A stretch of DNA of 64,000 bases, taken from positions 117,837 to 181,836 of the forward strand of contig QBVC01000021.1 of assembly GCA_003058495.1 (NCBI GenBank), read 5' to 3'. Below the pieces are notes generated by a model, which did no database searches, was not told the DNA's origin, and worked only from the letters and a program-made list of their open reading frames with translations. A program made the translations under genes and the position numbers. Every line of letters starts with the position of its first letter. Within the stretch, counting starts at the first letter, position 1. The stretch comes from a gamma proteobacterium symbiont of Ctena orbiculata. Lineage in GTDB: Bacteria > Pseudomonadota > Gammaproteobacteria > Chromatiales > Chromatiaceae. Shown here piece after piece: positions 27,353 through 38,062 of the stretch.

Positions 27353-27576
27353 AGTCCGCAAATGAACGCTAATAAACGCAAATTTTAAGGGGCTTCGATC
27401 TATTCAGCTTCCTTCCATTTTACTCTCTGACAGGGACCAACAGACGCCATATCCTGCGGCCATTGCGTCATACTCCATTAAGAATGAGTAGCGTATCGAT
27501 TGTGTGGTATTTGCAATACACTCCATACAAGAAACAAAGCACATATTTTGCGTTTATTAGCGTTCATTTGCGGACT
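27353..27576. repeat. Intergenic inverted-repeat element, copy B
   Basis: The 296-bp space after rmuC holds two perfectly matching, inverted 30-bp arms at 27353-27382 and 27547-27576 (AGTCCGCAAATGAACGCTAA plus TAAACGCAAA on one side and its reverse complement on the other), separated by 164 bp. Outside the arms both ends also carry a GGCCGC core (left 27326-27331; the right side reads as GCGGCC at 27587-27592). A near-identical arm occurs at 13528-13557. No open frame in it is convincing. It may fold into a large hairpin in RNA or be a non-autonomous mobile element. Confidence 0.7.
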
Positions 27577-27603
27577 TATCTTATTCGCGGCCTGAATTCT
27601 TTG

Positions 27604-27954
27604 TCAGATCTGTTTTTTCTTCCCGTCATCGTCCAGGCAGACGTAGGTGATGGTGGTGGTGAAGACGCTCTCCTCGCTGCCGCTGTGGGGATCGCTGGCA
27701 TAGACATTGACCAGGTACTGCAGCGATGTCACCCCCTTGCGGCCCTGTCGAATGTCGAAGCGGAGGATGGTCCCCTCTCTTACACTGCGGTGAAACTCGA
27801 CCCGGTCCATGCCGATGGTGACGAAGCGCCGTCCGGGGTAGTCGTGCACGGCGGCGATCCAGGCATACTCATCCACCCACTTGAGCAGGTTGCCGCCAAA
27901 GAGATAGCCGTATTGGTTGAGGTGCTGGGGGATGACCAGCTTGTGGTTTTCCAT
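27604..27954 (-). CDS. Hotdog-fold acyl-CoA thioesterase
   Basis: A 116-residue single-hotdog thioesterase of the YciA/BACH type, expected to hydrolyse acyl-CoA in the cytoplasm. The core block is NQYGYLFGGNLLKWVDEYAW, with the catalytic Asp within WVDE, followed by FHRSVREGTILRFD, which matches the second strand-helix of the fold. It is shorter at the C-terminus than YciA. The start overlaps the preceding NTF2-like gene by one base (TGATG), so translation is coupled. The natural acyl chain is unknown. Confidence 0.88.
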   Translation of the reverse strand: MENHKLVIPQHLNQYGYLFGGNLLKWVDEYAWIAAVHDYPGRRFVTIGMDRVEFHRSVREGTILRFDIRQGRKGVTSLQYLVNVYASDPHSGSEESVFTTTITYVCLDDDGKKKQI

Positions 27955-28370
27955 CAGATCTCCATACCGGGCACGTGCAGCCCTGGTGGCGGGGGGGTGG
28001 GGGAGTTCTGGTGCATCAGCAGGCGCCAGCCTTCACCCGCCCTGCGAAAGATATTGGTGGCGTAGACGGCTTGCGGCTCGTTTTGCTCCGGGCTCTGCAC
28101 CAGCTCCTCGATGAGATGGATGGCGAGATCGGGGGTTTCGATCCATGCCAGGTGCCTGGTCTGGATATCGAACCCGATGTTGCTCCGCATGAGCGGTTCC
28201 CAAAGCCTTCTGATCGCCTCCTTTCCCTGCTGGGCCGCCATCATCGGCAGCAGGCAAAGTGCCTCCTCGCAATCCTCCCAGACCGCCATCAATGCCTCCA
28301 GGTCCTTCTCCTCTATGGCGTCGTAGTAGGCATCCTCGGCATCTTGTGGTGTTGCATATTGTTGATTCAC
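27954..28370 (-). CDS. NTF2-like (SnoaL/DUF4440-type) protein
   Basis: A 138-residue cystatin-like alpha+beta protein. The opening helix (TPQDAEDAYYDAIEEKDLEA), then LMAVWEDCEEALCLLP and the closing AGEGWRLLMHQNSP are typical of the NTF2-like family used as small enzymes or ligand-binding modules. No signal peptide. I prefer GTG 28370 (MNQQYATPQD, with GGGA upstream) over ATG 28415, which would add a non-conserved extension. It is coupled by a TGATG overlap to the thioesterase. The biochemical role is unknown. Confidence 0.75.
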   Translation of the reverse strand: MNQQYATPQDAEDAYYDAIEEKDLEALMAVWEDCEEALCLLPMMAAQQGKEAIRRLWEPLMRSNIGFDIQTRHLAWIETPDLAIHLIEELVQSPEQNEPQAVYATNIFRRAGEGWRLLMHQNSPTPPPPGLHVPGMEI

Positions 28371-28512
28371 TGTTATTCCCGTGTGCTGGATCGGTGTCCG
28401 GGATGTTAACACCATACACTATTGAAAATATCCCTATTCACTAACCAGGCGGCTTTTCGTATGATCTGGCCTCGTTTCCGGCACCTCAGCTATTGACAGG
28501 GCATGCGATTAA

Positions 28513-30765
28513 ATGACTGACGACATCGATCAAAACCTCGAAGGGATAGAGCAGCAACCCCTCAGCCAGTTCACCGAGCAGGCCTACCTCAACTACTCCA
28601 TGTACGTGATTCTCGACCGCGCCCTGCCGAACATCGGCGACGGCCTGAAGCCGGTGCAGCGGCGCATCGTCTATGCCATGTCGGAGCTGGGGCTGAGCGC
28701 CACCGCCAAGTTCAAGAAATCGGCCCGCACCGTGGGTGACGTGCTGGGTAAGTTCCATCCCCACGGCGACACCGCCTGCTACGAGGCGATGGTGCTGATG
28801 GCGCAGAGCTTCTCCTATCGCTACCCCCTGGTGGATGGCCAGGGCAACTGGGGTTCCGCGGACGATCCCAAGTCCTTCGCGGCGATGCGCTACACCGAAT
28901 CCCGCCTGACCCGCTATGCGCAACTGCTGCTTGCGGAACTCGGACAGGGCACCGTGGAGTGGGTGCCGAATTTCGACGGCACCCTGAAGGAACCGTCGAT
29001 GCTGCCCGCCAGGGTGCCCAATGTGCTGCTCAACGGCGCCTCGGGCATCGCCGTGGGCATGGCCACCGACATACCGCCCCACAACCTGCGCGAGGTGGTC
29101 AACGCCTGCATCCATCTGCTCGAGTCGCCGAAGGCGACGGTTGCCGAGTTGATGATGCATGTCCATGGACCCGACTATCCCACCGAGGCGGAGATCATCA
29201 CCCCGGCGGATGAACTGCTGAAGATCTACGAAGGGGGCAACGGCTCGATTCGGATGCGCGCGCGCTACGAGCGCGAGAACGGCGATATCCTCATCACCGC
29301 GCTGCCGCACCAGGTCTCGGGGGCCAAGGTGCTGGAGCAGATCGCGGCCCAGATGCAGGCGAAAAAGCTGCCGTTGATCGAGGATCTGCGTGACGAGTCG
29401 GATCACGAGAATCCGACCCGCCTGGTGATCGTGCCCCGCTCCAACCGGGTGGACGTGGAGCGGGTGATGTCCCATCTCTTCGCCACCACCGACCTGGAGC
29501 GTACCTACCGGGTCAATATGAACCTGATCGGCATCAACGGCCGCCCGGCGGTGAAGGATCTGCGCAGCCTGCTCAAGGAGTGGTTGAAGTTCCGCACCGA
29601 AACAGTGCGCAGGCGCCTGCAATACCGCCTCGATCAGGTGCTGGATCGCCTGCATATCCTCGAGGGCCTGATGATCGCCTACCTCAATATCGACGAGGTG
29701 ATCGCAATCATCCGCCAGGAGGAGGATCCCAAGGCCGAGTTGATGAAACGATTCTCCCTCTCCGAGGCCCAGGCCGAGGCGATCCTCAACCTGCGCCTGC
29801 GTCATCTGGCCAGGCTGGAGGAGATGAAGATCCGCGGCGAGCAGGATGAGCTGGAGCAGGAGCGGAAATCCCTGCAGCAGATCCTCGGCTCGGAGAAGCG
29901 TCTGCGCACCCTGATCCGCAAGGAGCTCAAGGCCGATGCCGAGGAGTTCGGCGATGATCGCCGCTCCCCCATTGTCGAGCGTGCCGCGGCGGAGGCGTTG
30001 GCCGAGACCGACCTGACCCCCAGCGAGGCGGTCACCGTGGTGCTGTCGGAAAAGGGCTGGGCGCGTACCGCGAAGGGGCATGAGATCGACCCGGCGACAC
30101 TCAACTACCGGGCGGGTGACAGTTTCCTCGCCGCCGCCCGCCTGCGCAGCAACCAGCAGGCGGTGTTCATCGATTCCAACGGGCGCAGCTATTCCCTGTT
30201 GGCCCATACCCTGCCCTCGGCGCGCAGCCAGGGAGAGCCGCTGACCGGCCGCCTCTCACCCGCCGCCGGCGCCACCTTCAGGGCGGTTGTCGGGGGTGAT
30301 CCGAAGGCCGAGTATCTGCTGGCCTCCGATGCGGGTTACGGTTTTCGGGTCAGGCTCAAGGATATGCTGGCGAAGAACAAATCGGGCAAGGCCCTGTTGA
30401 CACTGCCGAAGGGGGCGCGGGTGCTACAGCCGGCCGAGGTCCAGGATAGCAAGCAGGATCGTGTGGTGGCGATCTCAAACGAGGGCCGGATGCTGGTCTT
30501 TGCGCTCCACGAACTGCCGCAGCTGGCGCGGGGAAAGGGCAACAAGATCATCAATATCGCGGCAAAGCGGGTTGCCGCCCGGGATGAGTTCGTGGTTGCA
30601 GTCGCCCTGGTGCCCCAGGGTGGCAGCCTGACAGCCCACGCCGGCAAGCGCTACATCGTGCTCAAGCCATCCGATCTCGATAGCTACCAGGGTGAGCGCG
30701 GGCGTCGCGGCGGCAAACTCCCTCGCGGTTTCCAGCGTGTCGATCGGGTCGAGGTCAACGGCTGA
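28513..30765 (+). CDS. parC: DNA topoisomerase IV subunit A
   Basis: Type IIA topoisomerase subunit that cuts and passes DNA to unlink daughter chromosomes, working with ParE (not in this window). The 750-residue protein has the catalytic tyrosine in MRYTESRL (Tyr127) and the quinolone-determining region [12 protein letters not shown] with Thr87 at the place of E. coli Ser80 and Glu91 at Glu84. [14 protein letters not shown] lies near the coiled-coil, and a C-terminal propeller lacks the GyrA box. Ordinary length for ParC. It is probably a single gene, as the next plus-strand feature is tRNA-Leu. Confidence 0.95.
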   Translation: MTDDIDQNLEGIEQQPLSQFTEQAYLNYSMYVILDRALPNIGDGLKPVQRRIVYAMSELGLSATAKFKKSARTVGDVLGKFHPHGDTACYEAMVLMAQSFSYRYPLVDGQGNWGSADDPKSFAAMRYTESRLTRYAQLLLAELGQGTVEWVPNFDGTLKEPSMLPARVPNVLLNGASGIAVGMATDIPPHNLREVVNACIHLLESPKATVAELMMHVHGPDYPTEAEIITPADELLKIYEGGNGSIRMRARYERENGDILITALPHQVSGAKVLEQIAAQMQAKKLPLIEDLRDESDHENPTRLVIVPRSNRVDVERVMSHLFATTDLERTYRVNMNLIGINGRPAVKDLRSLLKEWLKFRTETVRRRLQYRLDQVLDRLHILEGLMIAYLNIDEVIAIIRQEEDPKAELMKRFSLSEAQAEAILNLRLRHLARLEEMKIRGEQDELEQERKSLQQILGSEKRLRTLIRKELKADAEEFGDDRRSPIVERAAAEALAETDLTPSEAVTVVLSEKGWARTAKGHEIDPATLNYRAGDSFLAAARLRSNQQAVFIDSNGRSYSLLAHTLPSARSQGEPLTGRLSPAAGATFRAVVGGDPKAEYLLASDAGYGFRVRLKDMLAKNKSGKALLTLPKGARVLQPAEVQDSKQDRVVAISNEGRMLVFALHELPQLARGKGNKIINIAAKRVAARDEFVVAVALVPQGGSLTAHAGKRYIVLKPSDLDSYQGERGRRGGKLPRGFQRVDRVEVNG

Positions 30766-30902
30766 CGGTTGGCGGCCGGCAGCCCCCCCCCCCATCTGTC
30801 AGATTGCCAGGGGCGAGATCGGCGATCGATGGGGGCCGTTTCGGCAGGGGGCGGACCAGGGGCGAGGCATGGAGACGGTTCCAGGTGGTGATGGAATTAG
30901 CG

Positions 30903-30931
30903 TGGAGACTTCCGCTTTTCACCGTTATAAT
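30903..30931 (+). promoter_or_regulatory. Candidate promoter of tRNA-Leu
   Basis: TATAAT (30926-30931) follows TGGAGA (four of six bases of TTGACA) with a 17-bp spacer. Transcription would start near 30938, giving a 47-nt leader before the mature tRNA. Confidence 0.55.
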
Positions 30932-30984
30932 GGCCAGTTCCCAGCAAGGCAATGGTGGCTTTTTTGTCGCCTCCAGGCTGGCAG

Positions 30985-31069
<85 letters not shown>

Positions 31070-31161
31070 GTTACTCCTGCTAATTGCCGATCACAATTTT
31101 CAGGATTTATTTCCATATATTACAAAGAGTTAATGACAGGTTAGGCTGTCAGGAGAAGAGC

Positions 31162-32448
31162 ATGCAAGTTTCGGTGGAATCGGGTGAAGGGCTAGAGCGG
31201 CGCGTTACGGTCGAATTGCCGGCAGAGCAGATCGAGGCGGAGGTCACCAAGCGCCTGCAGCAGATCGGTCGAACCGCCAAGCTGGATGGCTTCCGTCCCG
31301 GTAAGGTGCCGATGAAATTGTTGCGCCGCAACTATGGCGGCCAGGTGCTGCAGGAGGTCTACGGTCAGATGATCGAGACCAGCTACCAGGAGGCGATCCA
31401 GCAGGAGAAGCTGCAACCCGCCGGGATGCCGAAGATCGAGCCCAGGGAGGCCACCGGGGAGGGGTTGTTCAGCTATGTGGCCACCCTGGAGGTGATGCCC
31501 GAAATCGAACTGGTCAAGCTCGAGGGTGAGATCAAGCGGCCGATTACCGAGATTTCCGCGGAGGATATCGAGGATATGATCGGGAAACTGCGCAAGCAGC
31601 GGGCTAGCTGGAGCAGCGTCGATCGCGCCGCCGCCGAGGGCGACCAGGTGAAGATCAGCTTCAAGGGGCTGGTGGACGGCGAGGCGTTCGAGGGCGGCAG
31701 TGCCGAGAACGTGGACCTGGTGCTCGGATCAAAGCGCATGATAGAGGGCTTCGAGAGCGGCTTGGTGGGTATGGTCAAGGAGGAGAAGCGCAGCATCGAC
31801 CTGAAATTCCCCGAGGATTACCGGGTGGAAGAGCTGGCCGGTAAACCGGTAACGTTTGAGGTCGAGGTGAGCGAGATCTCGGAAGAGGTCCTGCCGCCGG
31901 TGGATGACGATTTCGCCAAGGAGTTCGGTGCCAGCGAGGGTGTGGATAAGCTGAAGCAGGATATCCGGGAGAATATGGAGCGTGAACTTTCACAACGGGT
32001 CCAGGCTCGGATTAAGAGTCAGGCGATGGATCTGGTCTATGAGCAGAATCGGATCGACGTTCCCAAGGCGCTGGTCGAGGAGGAGATCGAGGCACTGAGC
32101 AAGCAGGCGCGGGAGCAGATGGGGGCCAACACCGGCAGTTTCGAACTCCCCCGGGACATGTTCGAGGATCAGGCCAAAAAGCGTGTCTCCCTGGGCCTGC
32201 TGATCGGTGAGATCATTAAACAAAATGGGATTCAGGTCGATAACGATCGTGTACGCAAGACAATCGAGGAGTATGCGGCCAGCTATGAGCAGCCGGATGA
32301 GGTAGTCAAGTTCTACTACGGCAATCAGCAGCAATTGGCATCTGTTCAGAACATTGTTTTGGAAGATCAGGTAGTCGATTGGATCATGGAGCAGGTGAAG
32401 GTCGTGGATGATCAGACCACCTTTGCCGCATTGACAGAACAGGGCTGA
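31162..32448 (+). CDS. tig: Trigger factor
   Basis: Ribosome-bound chaperone and prolyl isomerase that receives nascent chains. The 428-residue protein has the ribosome-binding signature [12 protein letters not shown] near 44-55, the FKBP-type PPIase domain from about 160 ([19 protein letters not shown]) and a long helical C-terminal domain. The frame opens at 31084, but ATG 31162 has AGGAG upstream and gives the family start [10 protein letters not shown]. It is the first gene of the tig-clpP-clpX-lon cluster. The clpP start is 19 bp downstream. Confidence 0.96.
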   Translation: MQVSVESGEGLERRVTVELPAEQIEAEVTKRLQQIGRTAKLDGFRPGKVPMKLLRRNYGGQVLQEVYGQMIETSYQEAIQQEKLQPAGMPKIEPREATGEGLFSYVATLEVMPEIELVKLEGEIKRPITEISAEDIEDMIGKLRKQRASWSSVDRAAAEGDQVKISFKGLVDGEAFEGGSAENVDLVLGSKRMIEGFESGLVGMVKEEKRSIDLKFPEDYRVEELAGKPVTFEVEVSEISEEVLPPVDDDFAKEFGASEGVDKLKQDIRENMERELSQRVQARIKSQAMDLVYEQNRIDVPKALVEEEIEALSKQAREQMGANTGSFELPRDMFEDQAKKRVSLGLLIGEIIKQNGIQVDNDRVRKTIEEYAASYEQPDEVVKFYYGNQQQLASVQNIVLEDQVVDWIMEQVKVVDDQTTFAALTEQG

Positions 32449-32467
32449 CCCTCAGGTAACGACAACT

Positions 32468-33106
32468 ATGAAAGAACAATTTTCTTCACCAATGCCGGAT
32501 GCCAAAAATCTTGGACTGGTTCCGATTGTCATAGAGCAGACCGCCCGGGGTGAGCGCTCATTCGATATCTATTCGCGGCTGCTCAAGGAGCGGGTCATCT
32601 TTCTGGTCGGGCCGGTTGAGGATCATATGGCCAATCTGGTGGTCGCCCAGCTGCTGTTTCTCGAATCGGAGAATCCCGACAAGGATATCCATCTCTACAT
32701 CAACTCCCCCGGCGGATCGGTTACCGCGGGCCTGTCGATCTACGATACCATGCAGTTCGTGCGCCCGGATGTGAGCACCATGTGTATCGGACAGGCGGCC
32801 AGTATGGGGGCGCTGCTGCTGGCGGGCGGCGCCAAGGGTAAACGGTTTTGCCTGCCGAATTCCCGCATGATGATCCATCAACCCCTCGGCGGTTTCCAGG
32901 GACAGGCGACCGATATCGAGATCCATGCGAAAGAGATTCTGCTGTTGCGGGAGCGTCTGAACACCATCCTCTCCCAGCATACCGGTCAGAGCCTGGAGAA
33001 GATCGCGGAGGACACCGAACGCGATAACTTCATGGGAGGGGAGGATTCCGTGGCTTACGGCCTGATCGATACCGTGCTGAGCAATCGGGAAGGAGCCGCA
33101 GGCTGA
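32468..33106 (+). CDS. clpP: ATP-dependent Clp protease proteolytic subunit
   Basis: Serine protease subunit forming the tetradecameric chamber that degrades proteins fed by ClpX or ClpA. The 212-residue protein has the catalytic triad Ser112 ([10 protein letters not shown]), His137 (MMIHQPLGG) and Asp186 (DTERDNFM), and a short N-terminal propeptide before LVPIVIEQ. The order tig-clpP-clpX-lon is the usual gammaproteobacterial one. The gap to clpX is 143 bp and carries no strong terminator. Confidence 0.97.
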   Translation: MKEQFSSPMPDAKNLGLVPIVIEQTARGERSFDIYSRLLKERVIFLVGPVEDHMANLVVAQLLFLESENPDKDIHLYINSPGGSVTAGLSIYDTMQFVRPDVSTMCIGQAASMGALLLAGGAKGKRFCLPNSRMMIHQPLGGFQGQATDIEIHAKEILLLRERLNTILSQHTGQSLEKIAEDTERDNFMGGEDSVAYGLIDTVLSNREGAAG

Positions 33107-33249
33107 ACAGGCCGTCTACAACGGCGGTCGACAGGTGCAGCTGGGGCCTGATACGCAGATCAGAGATTTGTGACAGGGTCCTTGCCATCTATGCGCAGTT
33201 AGATATGATTGAGTTAAGAGCTGGTTGATTTCGGTTTGAGGAGCTAGAT

Positions 33250-34524
33250 ATGGGCAGTGACAAGAGCGGTAAAGGCGACGACGGCAAGCTGCTGTATTGC
33301 TCCTTTTGCGGCAAGAGCCAGCATGAGGTGCGCAAACTGATCGCCGGCCCCTCCGTCTTTATCTGTGACGAGTGCGTCGAGCTCTGCAACGACATCATTC
33401 GCGAGGAGATGCAGGATCCCGGGGAAGAGAGTATCAACAAGCTTCCCAAGCCCCACGAGATCAAAAAGACCCTCGATCAATATGTCATCGGCCAGCACCG
33501 GGCGAAAAAGGTGCTTTCGGTGGCGGTCTACAACCACTACAAGCGGCTCGACACCATCGGTAAAGAGAGCGATGTGGAGCTGGCCAAGTCCAACATCCTC
33601 CTCATCGGTCCCACCGGCTCGGGTAAAACCCTGCTCGCAGAGACACTTGCGCGGCTTTTGAATGTGCCTTTCACGATCGCGGATGCAACCACCCTCACCG
33701 AGGCGGGTTATGTCGGCGAGGATGTGGAAAACATCATCCAAAAGCTGTTGCAAAAGTGTGATTATGATGTGGAAAAGGCCCAGACCGGCATCGTCTACAT
33801 CGATGAGATCGACAAGATCTCGCGCAAATCGGATAACCCTTCCATCACCCGGGATGTTTCGGGAGAGGGTGTTCAGCAGGCCCTGCTGAAACTGATTGAA
33901 GGCACGGTGGCCTCGGTGCCGCCCCAGGGCGGACGCAAGCACCCGCAGCAGGAGTTCCTCCAGGTCAACACCTCGAATATCCTGTTTATCGTCGGCGGCG
34001 CCTTTGCCGGGCTCGAAAAGGTCATCAAGGATCGCTCCGAAAAGGGCGGAATCGGCTTCTCGGCCGAAGTCAAGAGCAAGGACGACTCACGCTCCATCGG
34101 CGACATCATCGTCGATGTGGAGCCCGAGGATCTGATCAAGTATGGATTGATTCCCGAGTTCGTCGGCCGTCTGCCCGTGGTAGCCACGCTGCAGGAGCTG
34201 GATGAGGGATCCTTGGTGAAGATCCTCACCGAGCCGAAGAATGCCCTTACCAAGCAGTATGGCCGCCTCTTCGAGATGGAGGGGTGTGAGCTGGAAATCC
34301 GCGAAGATGCCCTGCGCGCCATAGCCCGCAAGGCGATGGCGCGGAAAACCGGCGCACGCGGACTGCGCACCATCCTGGAACAGGTGCTGCTCGATACCAT
34401 GTATGACCTCCCCTCGATGGACGAGGTGACCAAGGTCGTGGTGGATGAAGCGGTGATCGCCGGTGAGTCGGATCCGCTGATGATCTATGAAAACAGCGAC
34501 AAGCAGATTGCCGCCTCCGATTAA
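33250..34524 (+). CDS. clpX: Clp protease ATP-binding subunit ClpX
   Basis: AAA+ unfoldase that recognises tagged substrates and threads them into ClpP. The 424-residue protein has the N-terminal C4 zinc domain (Cys17, Cys20, Cys39, Cys42), Walker A GPTGSGKT near 119, Walker B VYIDEID near 180 and the RKH/IGF-loop context for ClpP docking (around 265). AGGAG precedes the ATG. No odd features. It lies 143 bp after clpP and 319 bp before lon. Confidence 0.97.
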   Translation: MGSDKSGKGDDGKLLYCSFCGKSQHEVRKLIAGPSVFICDECVELCNDIIREEMQDPGEESINKLPKPHEIKKTLDQYVIGQHRAKKVLSVAVYNHYKRLDTIGKESDVELAKSNILLIGPTGSGKTLLAETLARLLNVPFTIADATTLTEAGYVGEDVENIIQKLLQKCDYDVEKAQTGIVYIDEIDKISRKSDNPSITRDVSGEGVQQALLKLIEGTVASVPPQGGRKHPQQEFLQVNTSNILFIVGGAFAGLEKVIKDRSEKGGIGFSAEVKSKDDSRSIGDIIVDVEPEDLIKYGLIPEFVGRLPVVATLQELDEGSLVKILTEPKNALTKQYGRLFEMEGCELEIREDALRAIARKAMARKTGARGLRTILEQVLLDTMYDLPSMDEVTKVVVDEAVIAGESDPLMIYENSDKQIAASD

Positions 34525-34678
34525 CTCACCCGCATCGAAACGAAGTGACCTTCCAAACCGATGGGTAAATCTGCGGATGTGTCTGTTAAACACAGATATG
34601 TGCTTGAATTCATAATATATCTGCAGGTTGATGGTGCTCTTTAGAGGGTCTTTTCCGTACCGGCATTCGTATATTCGG

Positions 34679-34707
34679 CTTGAAACATCCGGCTTCCACC
34701 CTTATAT
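34679..34707 (+). promoter_or_regulatory. Candidate sigma-32 (heat-shock) promoter of lon
   Basis: The 319-bp space before lon contains no gene. CTTGAAA (34679-34685) and CCCTTATAT (34699-34707) are separated by 13 bp, close to the sigma-32 consensus CTTGAAA-N13-CCCCATNT. lon is a known sigma-32 target in E. coli, and the start would fall about 130 bp upstream of the ATG. Position and match make this plausible; it is not proof. Confidence 0.55.
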
Positions 34708-34843
34708 ATGTCTTTAAACCATTGATCCGGATCGACGGATACGATTGAACATACCATACCCACCAGTATCAAATCCCTGTACTGACCCTCATGCCTGAGG
34801 TTGAAGCTGTTGGGCAGAGAGACTGCCGATAGAGGATAATTTT

Positions 34844-37294
34844 ATGGGCCACGAGTATACAGATTCCATGAAGACGCTCAGCCAGAGTAATGTCGTTCCG
34901 GTCTTGCCGCTGCGCGATGTGGTCGTCTATCCCCATATGGTCATTCCTCTCTTCGTCGGTCGCGACAAATCGATCCAGGCACTGGATTCAGCGATGCAGA
35001 GCAATAAGCAGATCCTGCTGGCGGCGCAGAAGAGCGCCGATGTGGATGACCCGGATGTGGGTGACATGTACGCCATCGGCACCCTGGCGAATATCCTGCA
35101 GTTGCTGAAATTGCCTGACGGCACGGTCAAGGTGTTGGTGGAAGGTGGTGAAAGGGCGCGCATTACCGAATTTATGGATACCGATGAGTTCTTTACCGCT
35201 AGATTGGAGACCTTGACCGATACCATCGATGTGGCGGGTCGTGAGAGTGAAGTGCTGATGCGCTCCGCCACCAATCTGTTTGATCAATATGTGAAACTGA
35301 ATAAGAAGGTGCCCCCCGAGGTGCTCACCTCGCTCTCCAGCATCGATGATCCGAGCCGTCTCGCCGATACCATCGCGGCGCATATGTCGCTGAAGCTGGA
35401 AGAGAAGCAACACGTACTCGAGATGCCCAACGTGCGTGAACGCCTGGAGCACCTGATGGGGCTCATGGAGGGTGAAAACGACATCCTGCAGATGGAGAAA
35501 CGGATCCGCGGTCGGGTGAAGCGCCAGATGGAGAAGAATCAGCGCGAGTACTATCTGAACGAACAGATGAAGGCGATTCAGAAAGAGCTGGGCGAGATGG
35601 AGGATGCGCCCAACGAGATCGAGGACCTCACCAAGAAGATCGATTCGGCGGGGATGACCAAGGAGGCCAAGGATAAGGCGACCAATGAATTGAACAAGCT
35701 TAAGCTGATGTCGCCGATGTCGGCCGAGGCAACGGTGGTGCGCAACTATATCGACACCCTGGTCGGGTTGCCCTGGAAGAAGCGCACCAAGATACGCAAT
35801 GACATCGGTGCCGCGGACGCGGTGCTGAATGAAGACCACTATGGCCTGGAAAAGGTCAAAGAGCGCATTCTCGAGTACCTCGCGGTGCAGCAGCGGGTGC
35901 GTAAATTGAAAGGGCCGATACTCTGTCTGGTGGGACCCCCCGGTGTCGGCAAGACCTCCCTGGGCCAATCCATCGCCCGCGCGACCAACCGCAAATTCAC
36001 CCGCATGGCCCTGGGTGGGGTGCGGGACGAGGCCGAGATACGCGGACACAGGCGTACCTATATCGGCGCGCTGCCGGGTAAGATCATCAACAACCTGAGC
36101 AAGGTCAAGACCCGTAATCCCCTGTTTTTGCTCGATGAGATCGACAAGATGGCGATGGATTTCCGGGGTGATCCCGCGTCCGCCCTGTTGGAGGTGCTCG
36201 ATCCGGAACAGAACCATACCTTCAACGATCACTACCTGGAGGTCGATTTCGATCTCTCCGAGGTGATGTTCGTGGCCACCGCAAACACCCTGAACATACC
36301 TCCCGCCCTGCTCGATCGGATGGAGGTGATCAGGCTTTCCGGCTATACCGAGGACGAGAAGGTCAGTATCGCCGAACGCTATCTGGTGCGAAAGCAGATG
36401 GAGAACAATGGTCTGAAACCCGATGAGCTGATCATTCGTGAATCGGCAATCCGCGATATCGTTCGCTACTTCACCCGTGAAGCGGGGGTACGCAATCTCG
36501 AGCGGGAGATTGCCAAGATATGCCGCAAGGTGGTGAAGGATATTTTGCTGAAAAAGCCAAAGGGCAAGATCACCGTTACCCCGAAGAAACTCGAAGACTA
36601 CCTGGGTGTCAAGCGCTTCCGTTACGGACGCGCGGATGAACACGACCAGGTTGGCCAGGTAACCGGTCTGGCCTGGACCGAAGTGGGTGGTGAACTGCTG
36701 CGTATCGAGGCTGCGCTGATGCCCGGCAAGGGGCGGCTCAGTCACACCGGTCAACTGGGCGAGGTGATGCAGGAGTCGATACAGGCGGCCATGACCGTGG
36801 TTCGAAGCCGGGCGAATTCCCTTGCCTTGGATGAGGACTTCCACCAGAAATGTGATGTCCATATCCATGTGCCCGAGGGGGCAACGCCGAAAGACGGCCC
36901 CAGCGCCGGTGTCGGGATGTGTACCAGCCTGGTCTCCGCGTTGACAAAGGTACCGGTCAAGGCGGATGTGGCGATGACCGGAGAGATCACCCTCAGAGGC
37001 GAAGTTTTACCGATCGGCGGACTCAAGGAGAAGTTGCTGGCGGCTCATCGCGGCGGTATCGCGACGGTTATTATTCCCGAAGAGAATGAAAGAGATCTTG
37101 TTGATATACCGAAGAATATTAAACAGAATCTCGACATCAGACCGGTGCGTTGGATCGATGAGGTACTGCAGATCGCACTCAAGGAGATGCCGCAGCCGAG
37201 AGAGGCGAAGTCGGCTGAAGACTCACCGGGGAAGAGCGCTGAAAAACGGGATAGTGAAGAGATCAAAAAGCGGGGAGCACCGACAAAACATTAG
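34844..37294 (+). CDS. lon: Lon protease
   Basis: ATP-dependent serine protease for damaged and short-lived regulatory proteins. The 816-residue LonA protein has the N-terminal substrate domain ([20 protein letters not shown]), Walker [10 protein letters not shown] near 365, Walker [10 protein letters not shown], and the Ser-Lys dyad: Ser687 in [10 protein letters not shown] and Lys730 in GGLKEKLLA. The C-terminus ends with a charged tail of Lys/Glu (about 785-816) longer than usual. A candidate sigma-32 promoter lies upstream. Start at 34844 is weakly backed by GAGG; ATG 34868 is an alternative. Confidence 0.96.
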   Translation: MGHEYTDSMKTLSQSNVVPVLPLRDVVVYPHMVIPLFVGRDKSIQALDSAMQSNKQILLAAQKSADVDDPDVGDMYAIGTLANILQLLKLPDGTVKVLVEGGERARITEFMDTDEFFTARLETLTDTIDVAGRESEVLMRSATNLFDQYVKLNKKVPPEVLTSLSSIDDPSRLADTIAAHMSLKLEEKQHVLEMPNVRERLEHLMGLMEGENDILQMEKRIRGRVKRQMEKNQREYYLNEQMKAIQKELGEMEDAPNEIEDLTKKIDSAGMTKEAKDKATNELNKLKLMSPMSAEATVVRNYIDTLVGLPWKKRTKIRNDIGAADAVLNEDHYGLEKVKERILEYLAVQQRVRKLKGPILCLVGPPGVGKTSLGQSIARATNRKFTRMALGGVRDEAEIRGHRRTYIGALPGKIINNLSKVKTRNPLFLLDEIDKMAMDFRGDPASALLEVLDPEQNHTFNDHYLEVDFDLSEVMFVATANTLNIPPALLDRMEVIRLSGYTEDEKVSIAERYLVRKQMENNGLKPDELIIRESAIRDIVRYFTREAGVRNLEREIAKICRKVVKDILLKKPKGKITVTPKKLEDYLGVKRFRYGRADEHDQVGQVTGLAWTEVGGELLRIEAALMPGKGRLSHTGQLGEVMQESIQAAMTVVRSRANSLALDEDFHQKCDVHIHVPEGATPKDGPSAGVGMCTSLVSALTKVPVKADVAMTGEITLRGEVLPIGGLKEKLLAAHRGGIATVIIPEENERDLVDIPKNIKQNLDIRPVRWIDEVLQIALKEMPQPREAKSAEDSPGKSAEKRDSEEIKKRGAPTKH

Positions 37295-37361
37295 TATGGA
37301 ACGAGATGCTTTATCTATGTCACAACTGTGGCGTTTGTAAAGAATCCGTCCCCACCGTTGC

Positions 37362-37390
37362 TTGACAGGGTATCTGGCAGCCGGTATAAA
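37362..37390 (+). promoter_or_regulatory. Strong sigma-70 promoter of hupB
   Basis: TTGACA (37362-37367) and TATAAA (37385-37390) are separated by exactly 17 bp, a near-perfect sigma-70 promoter. Transcription would start near 37397 and give an 80-nt leader to hupB. The two downstream tRNA genes lack their own clear promoter, so this promoter may also drive them. Confidence 0.75.
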
Positions 37391-37477
37391 TTCTGGCGTT
37401 TCGGGTCCCTAGCGGGCTACAGCATAACGCATCTTATGGCGGTTATTCCGTCAAGACATCACAGGGGAAAATGATTA

Positions 37478-37750
37478 ATGAATAAGGCCGAACTAATTGA
37501 GGCAATGGCGGAATCTGCAGATATCTCCAAGGCAGCCGCGGGGCGAGCTCTTGATGGCATGGTTGAAGCAGTGACCAACGCAATGAAAGCGGGCGATACG
37601 CTCTCTCTGGTAGGATTTGGCACCTTCTCAGTGAAAGAGCGCGCAGCTCGGGAAGGCCGCAATCCACAGACCGGCGAGACAATAAAAATCAAGGCCTCAA
37701 GAATCCCGTCGTTCAAGGCTGGTAAAGCGTTGAAGGATGCAATAAACTAG
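37478..37750 (+). CDS. hupB: DNA-binding protein HU-beta
   Basis: A 90-residue histone-like protein that bends DNA and shapes the nucleoid. Diagnostic blocks are [20 protein letters not shown] at the start, [20 protein letters not shown] (the DNA-contacting beta arm) and the final [13 protein letters not shown]. The length is the family standard. It has a strong promoter at 37362-37390 and AGGGGA as ribosome site. The position between lon and ppiD, with tRNAs in between, is typical for gammaproteobacteria. Confidence 0.97.
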   Translation: MNKAELIEAMAESADISKAAAGRALDGMVEAVTNAMKAGDTLSLVGFGTFSVKERAAREGRNPQTGETIKIKASRIPSFKAGKALKDAIN

Positions 37751-37801
37751 CGCGCCTTCAGGTGTGGTATCTCTAACTGGTTGACGATATACCCCACCAG
37801 C

Positions 37802-37877
37802 GGGTGCTTAGCTCAGCTGGGAGAGCATCGCCCTTACAAGGCGAGGGTCGCAGGTTCGATCCCTGCAGCACCCACCA
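37802..37877 (+). tRNA. tRNA-Val (anticodon TAC)
   Basis: A 76-nt tRNA with acceptor arms GGGTGCT / AGCACCC, an encoded ACCA end, anticodon stem TCGCC / GGCGA with loop CTTACAA (anticodon TAC), and T-arm GCAGGTTCGATCCCTGC. It sits 51 bp after hupB and 4 bp before tRNA-Asp, so it is almost certainly co-transcribed with it. Confidence 0.97.
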
Positions 37878-37881
37878 ACCT

Positions 37882-37958
37882 GGAGCGGTAGTTCAGTTGG
37901 TTAGAATACCGGCCTGTCACGCCGGGGGTCGCGGGTTCGAGTCCCGTCCGCTCCGCCA
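37882..37958 (+). tRNA. tRNA-Asp (anticodon GTC)
   Basis: A 77-nt tRNA with acceptor arms GGAGCGG / CCGCTCC, an encoded GCCA end and the anticodon GTC at 37916-37918 (loop CTGTCAC), with T-arm GCGGGTTCGAGTCCCGT. It follows tRNA-Val by 4 bp and is followed by an intrinsic terminator. Confidence 0.97.
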
Positions 37959-37971
37959 ACTTAGATCATCA

Positions 37972-38000
37972 ACGGGGTATCTGCCGGATACCCCGTTTTT
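37972..38000 (+). terminator. Intrinsic terminator after the tRNA pair
   Basis: The inverted repeat ACGGGGTATC / GATACCCCGT, a 10-bp perfect stem with a 5-base loop, is followed directly by TTTTT. This is a textbook rho-independent terminator for the tRNA-Val/tRNA-Asp transcript. Confidence 0.9.
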
Positions 38001-38062
38001 GTTTGTTAGCTGTATGACGCCTGGACAGTCTGTTTCAGGTTGATAATAACGAGTCATTTGTC

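Noticed and set aside
28486..30207. 573-codon open frame on the minus strand over parC
   Set aside because: Antisense shadow of parC caused by GC-rich codon bias; ParC motifs are intact on the plus strand.
34988..36868. 626-codon open frame on the minus strand over lon
   Set aside because: Antisense shadow of lon; repetitive His/Leu/Gln composition and no domain.
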